In this document: positions 44,760-54,258 of the stretch, in pieces | How the letters are laid out: each line of letters begins with the position of its first letter | How positions within the stretch are numbered: position 1 is the stretch's first letter | Source of the DNA: Bacteroidales bacterium UBA5287 | GTDB taxonomy: Bacteria; Bacteroidota; Bacteroidia; Bacteroidales; Dysgonomonadaceae | Direction: 5' to 3' | NCBI GenBank assembly: GCA_002411345.1 | Contig: DHSL01000030.1 | Span: forward strand, 41,145 to 105,144 | DNA: 64,000 nucleotides | Translations under genes and position numbers: made by a program | The notes under the pieces: model-generated | Databases searched by the model: none | Told to the model about the DNA's origin: nothing | What the model saw: only the letters and a program-made list of their open reading frames with translations

Positions 44760-47700
44760 CTAATCTTTAACATTAATTCTAATTCCCTCAGTGTGAGATG
44801 TAAACTCAGGAGCATACATACATTGAATAGTAGTTATTCCATTAGAATAATTTCCTGTTCTATTCACGTACACCCCATATTCAAACACATAAGTCCCCCG
44901 TGGCAAGTTATCAAAATAGAAATTTGTTGAAGCATCTTTTGACGTCATATAATAAATTGTTCCACCCTGCCAGCGTGTTGTAGATATCTGCTCAACCGGT
45001 TCAAAAGCAGCCGCCCTCATATCCTTGAGATGTACAAACTCTATGTCCCGATCCGTCCTAATCGTTAGTCGCACAACCACTTTATCCCCCACCCTCATTG
45101 GAGTATTTTCAGTGACAGGCACAAGTGACCTTCCCGACTCATCAATCTTTTCGATGAACAAAAGTTTCTCAACATCCAGTGATCCATCTACCTTAGAAAC
45201 CTTATCAGCATCTTCAAAGTATTGCAGATAGAGAGCGCCCCAAGCAGGAGCATTTCCTTTATGATTAACCGACACATTACCCATTTCAGGTTTTATTTCA
45301 GAGCGCAACCATGCCTCTTTGAAATAGCCAGTACCTAGCTCTTTGTTTTCCGGTTCAACAACTTGATTACCAAGTTTGATTGAAGTCTCTCCACTTATCG
45401 AGAACCAGTCGCTTCCTGTACTTAACAAAGCATAAATCGCGTCCATTGTTGCATGTGTTGATTCCCAGTTTTGCGTCTGTTTTTGTTTTAGCAACCAGCG
45501 TTTCATATTATCCATTTCATTTTTGTTTGCCCCACCTTTCAGGAAGGCATTCATTATAAAAGTATGCACCGAAACAGCAGATTGCGACATAAACACGTGA
45601 CTTTGATTATTTGCCCAGAACATACCCATTTCTTCATTTACTGTAGCATGTTCACGAAAAGATTTCAATATAGCCTGTTCCAGAGATGTCTGCTTGTTCC
45701 TATTCATCAACACCGATATCAGTGAACGTTCGTACAGACCGTACTTAGTCCAGTTTTCCTCAACTTTTGTAGTGTAGAAATCAACCATTCCCATCAAATC
45801 AGTATTCAGCGCATATTGTTTATATGCAGAGCGGACATACAGATATTCCAGATCAGTAATAGGAATAGTTTTGATATTTTTCCAATCCTTATTCCATTTC
45901 TTCAGTAGTTCAAACCTCTCCAGCGCTTGTTCATCGATATAAGCGATGCCTTTTGCCTGCATATCCCATATTTTGTCGGAATAACCTTTGACACCCAAAT
46001 CATTGAGTTGTGAAAAACCGTAAAGAATATACTGTGTAATACTTACACTCGGTCTGAAGTTTTTGAACCAACTCCACCCACCGCTTTCCGTTTGCAATTC
46101 CTGCAACTTGTCTATGGCGACTGACGTCAGATTTTGTGAACGATTCAGATCAAACAACAAAGAGAGTCGTTCTTTCTGGTCCGATTCATCTTTTGCCTCC
46201 ATCACCCATGGAGTTTCTTCCAGCAACACATTCTTCAGTTCCTGATTCTTTTCCAGATTAGAAAGGAATGTTTCTTTGTTCCCTCCCTGTTTTTTCCATG
46301 CTTCAATCATGGCAGACACTTGCGGATAAGCTTCAGAAATATGATAACCCAAACTATTAGCATAGAACGATGCGAACCAGCTAACAGAATTATCATTATC
46401 GGGATTACTCAATACAGGTAATGCTTGAACAGCGTACCATGCGGCATTGGAAGTGAATTCCAGTGTAAGTCGGTAGTTCTGAGCAGAAGACGAAGCAGAA
46501 TTTTTGATCAAGCGATCCATCTTATATTCTTTTGATTGATTGCCATTTAGGTCCATGCGCACACTTTCTGTGACAAGCACTTTATTAGGCAAAACTGAGA
46601 GCGCGTGTTGTTCCCCGTCACTGAACGATTCCGTTTGCGCCACAATTCTAACCCCAAGAATATCAATATTTTTGGGTACATCAAATGACCATGCAGCATT
46701 TGAAGAAGCATCTTTATCTAATGAAAATTCCTGATTCTGATTTTCAATTACTATATTTTCAATCAACTGTTCTGAAACGGGATCAAAGAACTCCAATTTC
46801 ACTTTGCCGGATAAAGCACCTTCAGAAAGATTTGATATCTTGGTAGATATTGAAGTCCTGTCGCCATGCCTTAAAAAGCGTGGTATATTTGGAGTTACCA
46901 TCAACTCTTTTTGTGAAACAGTGAAAGCCTCAGCTTTTCCAGTGTTTAAATCCTTGTCGTGGGCTAAAACGCGAAAACGCCATTTGGTATTGCTTTCCGG
47001 TACAGTAAAAGCAATTTGTGTCTCCCCTTGCTCGTTGGTACGCAGTTGCGGGAAAAAGAAAGCCGTCTCATTAAAATTTCCACGGATTTGGGGCAACTGA
47101 CTTTCATTCGCTTCAGACGGTGCGGATTCCGGTGTTGACACTCCCTTAATCATCTTACTCTCTATAAGTCCATCTCCCAATTGTATGTCTTGAGCATATT
47201 CAAATTTAATATTTCCTGCAACTCTACCTACCATCATTTCCTTTTTTTGCGCTCCAAATGCAACAACAGTAACATTTCTCGACAGCAGGTTACCATTTAA
47301 ATAGAAACCAAACCAATTGAAACGATCAAACATAAACGACTCAACATGTTTATATGGAAATTCAAAACGCCCGAAAGTCTTCGAATCATAAAAAGAAACA
47401 TCGCATATGAAATTGTTAAAATAGCTATAAGGTTTAAAATTCAGAAGATTAAGATCCCAATCTTGTGTTGGGAATAATTTCTCGAGTGAATAATCATACA
47501 TAGATGCCAAAACCTCTGCCATAGCAGGTTTATTTTCTGCATCGTTAACTGTAACCATCCATTCTTCTGCCGAGCCAGGTCGAATTTTATCTCTAAAAAC
47601 AGAAAGTTTCACATCCAGTTTCTTATCCATTTTTTCATGATTCAAATCGATAGCATTCGTATAGAAATTTTCCTCTTTCACATAAGTAAAAATTACACGA

Positions 47701-50645
47701 ATAGATTTTTTGTACTCAGCTTTATTTTGGAAAGTAAATCGTTTATTTTCATTATTCAAAGAAATCCATTTTCTTTCCAGTAAGTTATTTTCCTGCCATA
47801 CCTCATACAAGAGATTTATCTTTTCAGAAGCCCCAAAAATCATTTCAGCAGGTGTTGATTTGCTATAATTTTTATTCTTTATAACCACCCAGTTATTAGT
47901 TTTTACCGGAGGTTTTTTATCAGCGAAAGAGAATAGAATAAAATCTTTTTCCGATTCAATACGATTGTTCCTATCATCCTGCGATTCAAGTTTTATACGA
48001 TATTTTCCGGAAGGAAGCTTTGCCAAGCTTTGGCTTAACCCAACTTGTTCTCCTGTTACAAAATCACCATTAAGCACATCCTTGTTTATAGAATCATTTT
48101 CTAAAAGTGAAAACACCCTATACATACCCTTTGCCTCAATATCGTTTCCATCAAGATTTTTAGCAGATATGCCAAGCGGCTTCATAGTTGATTTTTCAAT
48201 CGTTTCTCCATCCGGCAGTTCCACTTCCAGCATCATGGAAATATCACCAACATTAACAGTGTATCTGCCTACTTGCGACTCACCATTCACATCGGTTATA
48301 GTTGCTTCAATTGTAAAGGTATAAGCAGTGCGACCGAAGTTGGCGGCATTAGTTTTTTCGGGTGTAAACTTGATTTCAAAGGTTCCATTCTGGTCGGTTG
48401 CAGCAACACCTTGAGCAAAATGTTCGGGATTACCACCCCAGAATCGCCACCACATTTGTTGACGTGTTATGCGATAGCTTACAGTCGCTTGTTGCAGTTT
48501 AACTCCAGAATAACTAACAGCTTTTCCTTTGAGTTTGATTTCTTCTCCAAACTTATAGGTCTGATCTATTTTATCAAAGGTAACATCAAAGGTCGGGCGT
48601 TTGTATTCTTCCACATTGAAAAACACGGAACCATTAGCTGTTCTGATTGAAAACCCACCAGTAAGCAGTCCTTGTGGTAACACAAATTCACCAGTTACAG
48701 AGCCATACTCATTTGTAGTGAGCGTCTGCTTGGTGAGTTCCTGACCGTTAACATCAAAAAGGGATAAATCTATCGACTTATTAGGAACAAGATTTTTTTT
48801 CTGTTTATTGTTTTGTATAACTATCGCTTTAAAATAAACTATCTGTCCAGGTCGATATAAACTCCTATCGGTGAAAATAGTCACCTCTTCAGTTGTTTCA
48901 TCTGTAATATTATCATTAAATTGATAAAAAGTATTTGGCAAATTACTTAATAATGAACCATTATCGTTCTTCAAAACAGCATGATAAAAAACATCTTTAT
49001 TATCAATATCTTTATTATAAACTGCTAAACCTTGTTTATTTACGGGAATTGTTTGTTCCAATGTGAGCTTTGAGTTGCGCCATGAACCCGGTAACTTATA
49101 AATCTCGATATTGGCTCCGGGAACGGGCTCGCCGGTAATTCTATCAACCACAAAAAACTCATATTTGTTTTGAGCAACAATACGACTAAAAACGGCTAAA
49201 TCAGTAACAACAAAATAAAAATCAATATTCTCTTGTTGTGTAAATGGTTTATCAGCGGATAATTTCAATACATAGCTGCCAGGTTTTTCAATGGGTATTT
49301 CAAACGTTGTTTCCGCAGATAAATATTCTGGCTTATCAGGCAACGTAATCTGAAATTCTTTTACAAAAGTTTGTTTGGATTGGTTATAATCATTTGTCCC
49401 CATTTGCATCATAGCAAAAACCAGTGACGATTCCATTTTGTACAACTGTACTTTGAGAGTGTTTAGGTTCTTATATTTAACAGTGAGCTCTTTTTTCCCT
49501 TTTATAGGGAATGAATTCTTTCCTGAAACTAATAATTCCGGTTGTATGATTCTCGATAAACTATTTTCAAGAATAGCAGTATGTTCGTAATCCGGAAACG
49601 CATTGATTGTTTTATTCAAAAGATCATAATTTTCCTTAATCTTGGCTTCTTTTCCGGCCCCGTCTAAACGAGCAATAGATCTGTTATTCAAATCAACTAT
49701 TTTATTTACAATCTCCACACTGAATTCATTGTTCTCCCACTGATGATAAAGCTTTTCTATGGATGGTTCCGCATAGGTATTATAGGCATTATTTAATCTA
49801 CCAAGATAATTAAGTTTATCCAACTCAGTCAACACGAGTGATTTCTCCATCTTTCGTTCTGAAAGGGATATCATCAATTTCTTAAAGGTTTCTAATGCCC
49901 AAAGATTATAATCTTTAGGTTTTGCATTGAAATTCAGTGTAATAAACTCCTCGACTGACGAAAAAAGCTTTTCCTCAGGAATGTTCTTCTTTGCCAGGGA
50001 AACACTTAAATCTTCATCAGTTATAATATATGCGTATGTATCAATAGCACGTTTTGCCAGAAAATCGTACATTGTGGGGTAGAATCTACGAGAATCTCCT
50101 CCCATAATAACAACTTCTTCATATTTGTCCACATCTGTCTTCTCCAACTCATCTCTTGAATTCAATGAAGCATTTAAATGTTCCACAACCTTGTCATATA
50201 AAAGATTGCGAGGCCATTCTTTCATATCCTCAGGTATAAATCCTTCAAGTGCTGTTCGTTGATTAATTACAAACTGATCATTTTGATAATACATCATATA
50301 AAGTTCACCCAGCATAGAATTAAGTACGGCTTTTTCCACAACATCGGTGCTCATTGCCAACATTTCGTTTAAGTTGTTAAACAAAGCCGAATCATTTTGA
50401 GAGTCAATTTTTATATCGTATTTACCTTTGTGAATGAGCGCTTTTACAACTTGCGGACTATTTTTGTCGGCAATTGCTTTTTGCAATATTTTATCCACAG
50501 CATTTGCTGCTGATTGAGGTAACGACTGTTTTTCGAGAGCTGTTACTTTTTCCCATTCCATTGTATAAGACATATTGGAATTATTTTGAGCAATAATTAT
50601 AGAATAACAAAGAATAAGTGAAAGCAGAATTACTAATCTTTTCAT
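44760..50645 (-). CDS. Alpha-2-macroglobulin family protein without thioester motif
   Basis: The 1,961-residue protein has a signal peptide (1-20, ending AQ), a helical N-terminal region (about 25-350), and a long run of macroglobulin Ig-like domains, including the MG2-type FTDRSLYRPGQIVYFKAIV. The A2M core (about 1180-1290) contains ESNTKWRFRVLAHD. A terpenoid-cyclase-like helical domain (about 1380-1720) and a receptor-binding-like C-terminal domain follow. In trapping A2Ms the helical domain opens with a CxEQ thioester. Here the equivalent region (about 1410-1430) reads NPDNDNSVSWFASFYAN, with no Cys-x-Glu-Gln. It may therefore bind or brace rather than trap proteases covalently. No partner penicillin-binding protein (pbpC) is adjacent. 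Confidence 0.9.
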   Translation of the reverse strand: MKRLVILLSLILCYSIIIAQNNSNMSYTMEWEKVTALEKQSLPQSAANAVDKILQKAIADKNSPQVVKALIHKGKYDIKIDSQNDSALFNNLNEMLAMSTDVVEKAVLNSMLGELYMMYYQNDQFVINQRTALEGFIPEDMKEWPRNLLYDKVVEHLNASLNSRDELEKTDVDKYEEVVIMGGDSRRFYPTMYDFLAKRAIDTYAYIITDEDLSVSLAKKNIPEEKLFSSVEEFITLNFNAKPKDYNLWALETFKKLMISLSERKMEKSLVLTELDKLNYLGRLNNAYNTYAEPSIEKLYHQWENNEFSVEIVNKIVDLNNRSIARLDGAGKEAKIKENYDLLNKTINAFPDYEHTAILENSLSRIIQPELLVSGKNSFPIKGKKELTVKYKNLNTLKVQLYKMESSLVFAMMQMGTNDYNQSKQTFVKEFQITLPDKPEYLSAETTFEIPIEKPGSYVLKLSADKPFTQQENIDFYFVVTDLAVFSRIVAQNKYEFFVVDRITGEPVPGANIEIYKLPGSWRNSKLTLEQTIPVNKQGLAVYNKDIDNKDVFYHAVLKNDNGSLLSNLPNTFYQFNDNITDETTEEVTIFTDRSLYRPGQIVYFKAIVIQNNKQKKNLVPNKSIDLSLFDVNGQELTKQTLTTNEYGSVTGEFVLPQGLLTGGFSIRTANGSVFFNVEEYKRPTFDVTFDKIDQTYKFGEEIKLKGKAVSYSGVKLQQATVSYRITRQQMWWRFWGGNPEHFAQGVAATDQNGTFEIKFTPEKTNAANFGRTAYTFTIEATITDVNGESQVGRYTVNVGDISMMLEVELPDGETIEKSTMKPLGISAKNLDGNDIEAKGMYRVFSLLENDSINKDVLNGDFVTGEQVGLSQSLAKLPSGKYRIKLESQDDRNNRIESEKDFILFSFADKKPPVKTNNWVVIKNKNYSKSTPAEMIFGASEKINLLYEVWQENNLLERKWISLNNENKRFTFQNKAEYKKSIRVIFTYVKEENFYTNAIDLNHEKMDKKLDVKLSVFRDKIRPGSAEEWMVTVNDAENKPAMAEVLASMYDYSLEKLFPTQDWDLNLLNFKPYSYFNNFICDVSFYDSKTFGRFEFPYKHVESFMFDRFNWFGFYLNGNLLSRNVTVVAFGAQKKEMMVGRVAGNIKFEYAQDIQLGDGLIESKMIKGVSTPESAPSEANESQLPQIRGNFNETAFFFPQLRTNEQGETQIAFTVPESNTKWRFRVLAHDKDLNTGKAEAFTVSQKELMVTPNIPRFLRHGDRTSISTKISNLSEGALSGKVKLEFFDPVSEQLIENIVIENQNQEFSLDKDASSNAAWSFDVPKNIDILGVRIVAQTESFSDGEQHALSVLPNKVLVTESVRMDLNGNQSKEYKMDRLIKNSASSSAQNYRLTLEFTSNAAWYAVQALPVLSNPDNDNSVSWFASFYANSLGYHISEAYPQVSAMIEAWKKQGGNKETFLSNLEKNQELKNVLLEETPWVMEAKDESDQKERLSLLFDLNRSQNLTSVAIDKLQELQTESGGWSWFKNFRPSVSITQYILYGFSQLNDLGVKGYSDKIWDMQAKGIAYIDEQALERFELLKKWNKDWKNIKTIPITDLEYLYVRSAYKQYALNTDLMGMVDFYTTKVEENWTKYGLYERSLISVLMNRNKQTSLEQAILKSFREHATVNEEMGMFWANNQSHVFMSQSAVSVHTFIMNAFLKGGANKNEMDNMKRWLLKQKQTQNWESTHATMDAIYALLSTGSDWFSISGETSIKLGNQVVEPENKELGTGYFKEAWLRSEIKPEMGNVSVNHKGNAPAWGALYLQYFEDADKVSKVDGSLDVEKLLFIEKIDESGRSLVPVTENTPMRVGDKVVVRLTIRTDRDIEFVHLKDMRAAAFEPVEQISTTRWQGGTIYYMTSKDASTNFYFDNLPRGTYVFEYGVYVNRTGNYSNGITTIQCMYAPEFTSHTEGIRINVKD

Positions 50646-50800
50646 ATTAAATTATATTATTTATATTAGATGAAAATATGTGAAAAAGGTTGCATCGACA
50701 TCTAATATATTTGTTTCATGATGATATAAATTACTTTATTATTAACAAACATGCGATTAAATAGTTTTACATGGCATTAACAATCTTTATAAAAAATAGA

Positions 50801-50834
50801 AATAGCCCATAATAACTAAAATATTATGAGCTAT
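50801..50834 (-). terminator. Terminator of the calpain-like gene
   Basis: A long near-perfect inverted repeat pairs AATAGCCCATAATA with TATTATGAGCTATT (one mismatch), followed on the minus strand by TTCTATTTTTTAT. It lies 25 bases after the stop codon of the calpain-like lipoprotein gene. Confidence 0.85.
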
Positions 50835-50858
50835 TAATTTATCATATAAATCGTTTTT

Positions 50859-52865
50859 TTACATTCCTGAAGCCATTAAAGCAGGATTTACCCTTAATTC
50901 ATGAGTCACAGAAGAGAAAACCGGCGGAATATAGGGTTCAATATCTTTTTTCATATTGATAGCCTTACCCGGATTGACTATTCTAAGATCTATAAGAGGC
51001 GGAATATATCCGTTATCAGGTATATGAAGAACCCCATCATCTTTTCCGTCAGTATTTGGATTGAATCCCCAAGGATTTCTCATTGTAAACAAAGCACTTG
51101 AATCAGTTGAGTACATAAACGTAAAAGCGTGACCAGTAACTGTTTTTGTATTACCAAATTGAACTGCCTGATTGAATCCTCCAATCACAAGTTTTCCCTC
51201 ATCTAATGAAGCTTCGACAGCTCTTTTTAGTTGTTCGTTGTTTAAAACACCCGGAGAAAAAGCAAAGCTCCCGCCATCCCCAGTAAACAGAGGAGGCACA
51301 TGTTCACTACCAATTCCTCCAATATCTGGATTTACTTTATAAATAACATTATATTTCATTATTGCTTTTTCGAGTATTGTGCTCCAACAAGCCTTGTCGC
51401 TTTTACTTGATACAGCAGCTATTCTCTTGTTATCTTTTCTTACAAGAAAAGTTGATGAAACCGTTAGTTTGACTGCTTTTCCCTGAGGATCAAACATATC
51501 TATAGTATAGGTTTTATCGCCATTATCTTTTATGATTGACTTAATAAAATCCGGATATAAATATGCCATAGAAGCAAGAGCAGCAATACCACCACAATCT
51601 CCAATATCGTGCTGATTTATGTCTGCCGGTACAGGTTCTCCAAAAGGATAAAGTGCAACAGGCAACTCTTTCCATTCCGCACTGTTATTTAAACTTCCCG
51701 GTGCAGGAGGCTCATTATTTGGATCCAACAACCAAGTTATATCAGAATCAGTAGTTATATGTCGATTTTCATAATGTTTGCCCATTGTCGTCTGCGATGA
51801 AGCAGAAAACCCTGATGCAAAACGCATTAAATCCTCCATTGAGATGGTTTTTTTCAGTCCCCATTCAGCCATCTGCGTTAGATCTCCTCCATTATTGGCC
51901 GTTATATCTAATTTGAAATACAAATAAGGCGTTTTGTCATTTATTGAAAATTTCTTTTTCGATTTTCGTTCAGTAAACACAAAGTCATTTTTTGTATCCA
52001 ATATTGTCCATGTTACACTGTCATTTGATGCAGATAAAGTCCATGATTTAGGATCATATTTTTGATCACCAGAAGAAGACGTCAAGTGATATTCTTCGAC
52101 ATTTACCGCGGAATTACCTTTCCATACTATCCAAACCTTGTTATAATTAGCTGTATATTTTGTATCAGCGTTATTATCGACAATCTTATCAATATCTTCA
52201 GTTGCAGGAGAGTCGTTGTATTGTACCGAAATCACTCCCATTACCGGCATTGATAAGTTATTCGAAATGATTCTTAAAGATTTTGGTTCGACTTTCTTTT
52301 TTGTCAATCCCCAATCCGCTATTTCAATCTTTGTTCCTCCATTATTTGTAGTAACAGATAATTTATAATATTGATAAGCCGTTTCATTCTTGAATGCAAT
52401 CTCCTTTTTTTGTTTTCGACCAGAAAAAGATGAATTTGCACTTGATGCTAATGTTTTCCATGAAGAGTTATCATTTGATGCATACAAAGTCCATGATTTA
52501 GGATCATTTTCTGAAGCACCATCAGCAGAAGTAATTAAATAACCAGTAGCAATAAATGCCTCATCAGCTTTCCAAACAATCCAGACTTTATTGCTTTCTA
52601 TCAAGAATTTTGTATCAGGATTATTATCTATTATTTTTTCGACACCATAACCAGTCGGAGAGTCGGAATATTGGACAGTGATTGTTCCACTTCCCGGCAT
52701 TGAAATATTATTAGAATTAACCACAACACTTTTAGGACTATCAATTTTTTCTTTTGGATTATCATCCGGCGATGGCTTGTCATTGATGACATCATCTTTA
52801 GCACAACTAATGAATCCAATTAATGTGCTAATTAAAATAAAATATAGTATATTTTTAAATCTCAT
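50859..52865 (-). CDS. Lipoprotein with two discoidin-like domains and a calpain-type (C2) cysteine protease domain
   Basis: The 668-residue protein has a leader and lipobox (GFISC, Cys21). Two homologous discoidin-like (F5/8 type C) modules lie at about 45-188 and 193-337, each with DPKSWTL(Y/S)ASND and a (A)(D/E)WGL end. The C-terminal domain (about 375-635) carries a calpain-type triad: Cys424 in HDIGDCGGIAALASM, His579 in VTGHAFTFMYS and Asn597 in MRNPWGF. The usual Trp after the calpain Cys (GDCW) is Gly here. The Porphyromonas gingivalis Tpr thiol protease is a calpain-like relative known in the order. It probably sits on the cell surface and cleaves protein or peptide. It is 178 bases downstream of the SusCD locus, past a terminator, so it is probably a separate transcript. 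Confidence 0.82.
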   Translation of the reverse strand: MRFKNILYFILISTLIGFISCAKDDVINDKPSPDDNPKEKIDSPKSVVVNSNNISMPGSGTITVQYSDSPTGYGVEKIIDNNPDTKFLIESNKVWIVWKADEAFIATGYLITSADGASENDPKSWTLYASNDNSSWKTLASSANSSFSGRKQKKEIAFKNETAYQYYKLSVTTNNGGTKIEIADWGLTKKKVEPKSLRIISNNLSMPVMGVISVQYNDSPATEDIDKIVDNNADTKYTANYNKVWIVWKGNSAVNVEEYHLTSSSGDQKYDPKSWTLSASNDSVTWTILDTKNDFVFTERKSKKKFSINDKTPYLYFKLDITANNGGDLTQMAEWGLKKTISMEDLMRFASGFSASSQTTMGKHYENRHITTDSDITWLLDPNNEPPAPGSLNNSAEWKELPVALYPFGEPVPADINQHDIGDCGGIAALASMAYLYPDFIKSIIKDNGDKTYTIDMFDPQGKAVKLTVSSTFLVRKDNKRIAAVSSKSDKACWSTILEKAIMKYNVIYKVNPDIGGIGSEHVPPLFTGDGGSFAFSPGVLNNEQLKRAVEASLDEGKLVIGGFNQAVQFGNTKTVTGHAFTFMYSTDSSALFTMRNPWGFNPNTDGKDDGVLHIPDNGYIPPLIDLRIVNPGKAINMKKDIEPYIPPVFSSVTHELRVNPALMASGM

Positions 52866-52967
52866 ATTATCTTACTGATATTACGAATGTTATTAGATTT
52901 CATATAAAGAAAAGCAGTGAATGGTTTTATGGAATTTTCAGTAATACAATCTTATAGAAAAGAAAAT

Positions 52968-53007
52968 CAGAGATACACTTATGAATGAACATAAAGTGCA
53001 TCTCTGA
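52968..53007 (-). terminator. Terminator of the SusCD locus
   Basis: TCAGAGAT-A-CACTTAT pairs with ATAAAGTG-C-ATCTCTGA, a stem of about 15 bp with one internal mismatch. A TTTTCTTT run follows on the minus strand. It lies 37 bases after the DUF4998 stop codon. Confidence 0.85.
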
Positions 53008-53043
53008 AATTCAAATTAAATTATAACCATGATCTTAATATAA

Positions 53044-54225
53044 TTAATTCAACCTTGGACCCCAGAGTTCCCACTCTGCCAATTGGAATAAATTACTTCC
53101 ATTATTTTGAATTGTCATTCTGTAATATTGATACGATGTATTGTTATTAAATTCAAATGTCAGTAGTTGTTTCCTTAATGGGAATTTAATTCCACTACGT
53201 GTATCAAGCACTGTCCAGTTGCTATCATCGTTAGAACCTTCAAGTTTCCAATTTAATGGATCTCTTTCGGGAACATCATTACCAGAAACGAGTTTATATC
53301 TGGTAACAATAGACGGAGCATTGGTCTTGAATTTAACCCATGTTTCTCTGTTTCCGGTTAAATATTTACTATCATAATTACCATCTGTTAATTTAGCAAT
53401 ACCTTCATCACCTGTAGTATTGAATTTATCACTTACAACACCACCCATTTTTGTAATATTGATAATGATAGGAGTAACTGTGGTTGTGATTTGATTATCT
53501 AGTTCAACCTCATCGATAGAAACTTGATTACCCATCAAAGGCCAAACAGAGACAGTGAAATTAAATGTATATTCTCCAGGAGGAATGAGAGAAAGACCCA
53601 AATCTTTAACCGGAATTGTAAGATTATTTAAAGCATTAATCTTTTTTGCTCCAGTATTCGGGTCAGTAGTAATAACCTTATCTTTTAAATTAAGGTTCTT
53701 TGAAGAAACTACACCATTTGCATTACTTATGGTAATATTAATTAATCCAGAGAAAGTCATCAAGACATTAGAAGTACCGATCACACTAAGAACCTGCTCG
53801 TTATTAACCACATCCACCACCAAAGACGGAGGGGTAAGATTATCTACGAAGTTCTTTGATATAGGAAATGCTGTTATAGAAGTAGGAACAGATAAATTGT
53901 TATGACTATCCATTGTATAAACGATGAATTCATAACCAGTACCTGCATCAAGTCCTTCTATTGAAACAGAATCAACCATACTTGGATAAAGTACTTCTGT
54001 ACTATCAGGTCCGTAAAGTATTCTTATTGATTTTGATTTCTGATCTTTAGGATTATCCCATGCTAAAACCACACGTTCGTATCCAGGATAAACACGAAGA
54101 CTATCAATTTTACCGGAATAATTATATTCACCTACATATTGTTTATAATTATCGTCCATACCCTCGCATCCATAGAGAAAGAGAAAGACAATCATTAATG
54201 ATCCGATTATATGTTTTATTTTCAT
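53044..54225 (-). CDS. DUF4998 lipoprotein with C-terminal discoidin-like domain
   Basis: The 393-residue surface lipoprotein (lipobox FLYGC, Cys20) has an N-terminal DUF4998 region (about 25-215). It contains a fibronectin-like stretch RVYPGYERVVLAWDNPKD and a probable second Ig-like domain up to about 250. A C-terminal discoidin-like module (about 255-393) follows, with DPLNWKLEGSND and QLAEWELWG. That last module is homologous to both modules of the calpain-like neighbour. DUF4998 proteins usually accompany SusC/SusD and probably bind the same glycan or glycoprotein. It follows the DUF4959 gene by 33 bases. Confidence 0.82.
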   Translation of the reverse strand: MKIKHIIGSLMIVFLFLYGCEGMDDNYKQYVGEYNYSGKIDSLRVYPGYERVVLAWDNPKDQKSKSIRILYGPDSTEVLYPSMVDSVSIEGLDAGTGYEFIVYTMDSHNNLSVPTSITAFPISKNFVDNLTPPSLVVDVVNNEQVLSVIGTSNVLMTFSGLINITISNANGVVSSKNLNLKDKVITTDPNTGAKKINALNNLTIPVKDLGLSLIPPGEYTFNFTVSVWPLMGNQVSIDEVELDNQITTTVTPIIINITKMGGVVSDKFNTTGDEGIAKLTDGNYDSKYLTGNRETWVKFKTNAPSIVTRYKLVSGNDVPERDPLNWKLEGSNDDSNWTVLDTRSGIKFPLRKQLLTFEFNNNTSYQYYRMTIQNNGSNLFQLAEWELWGPRLN

Positions 54226-54258
54226 ATTCTTATATTTTTAAAAATTATCTGTTAAATC

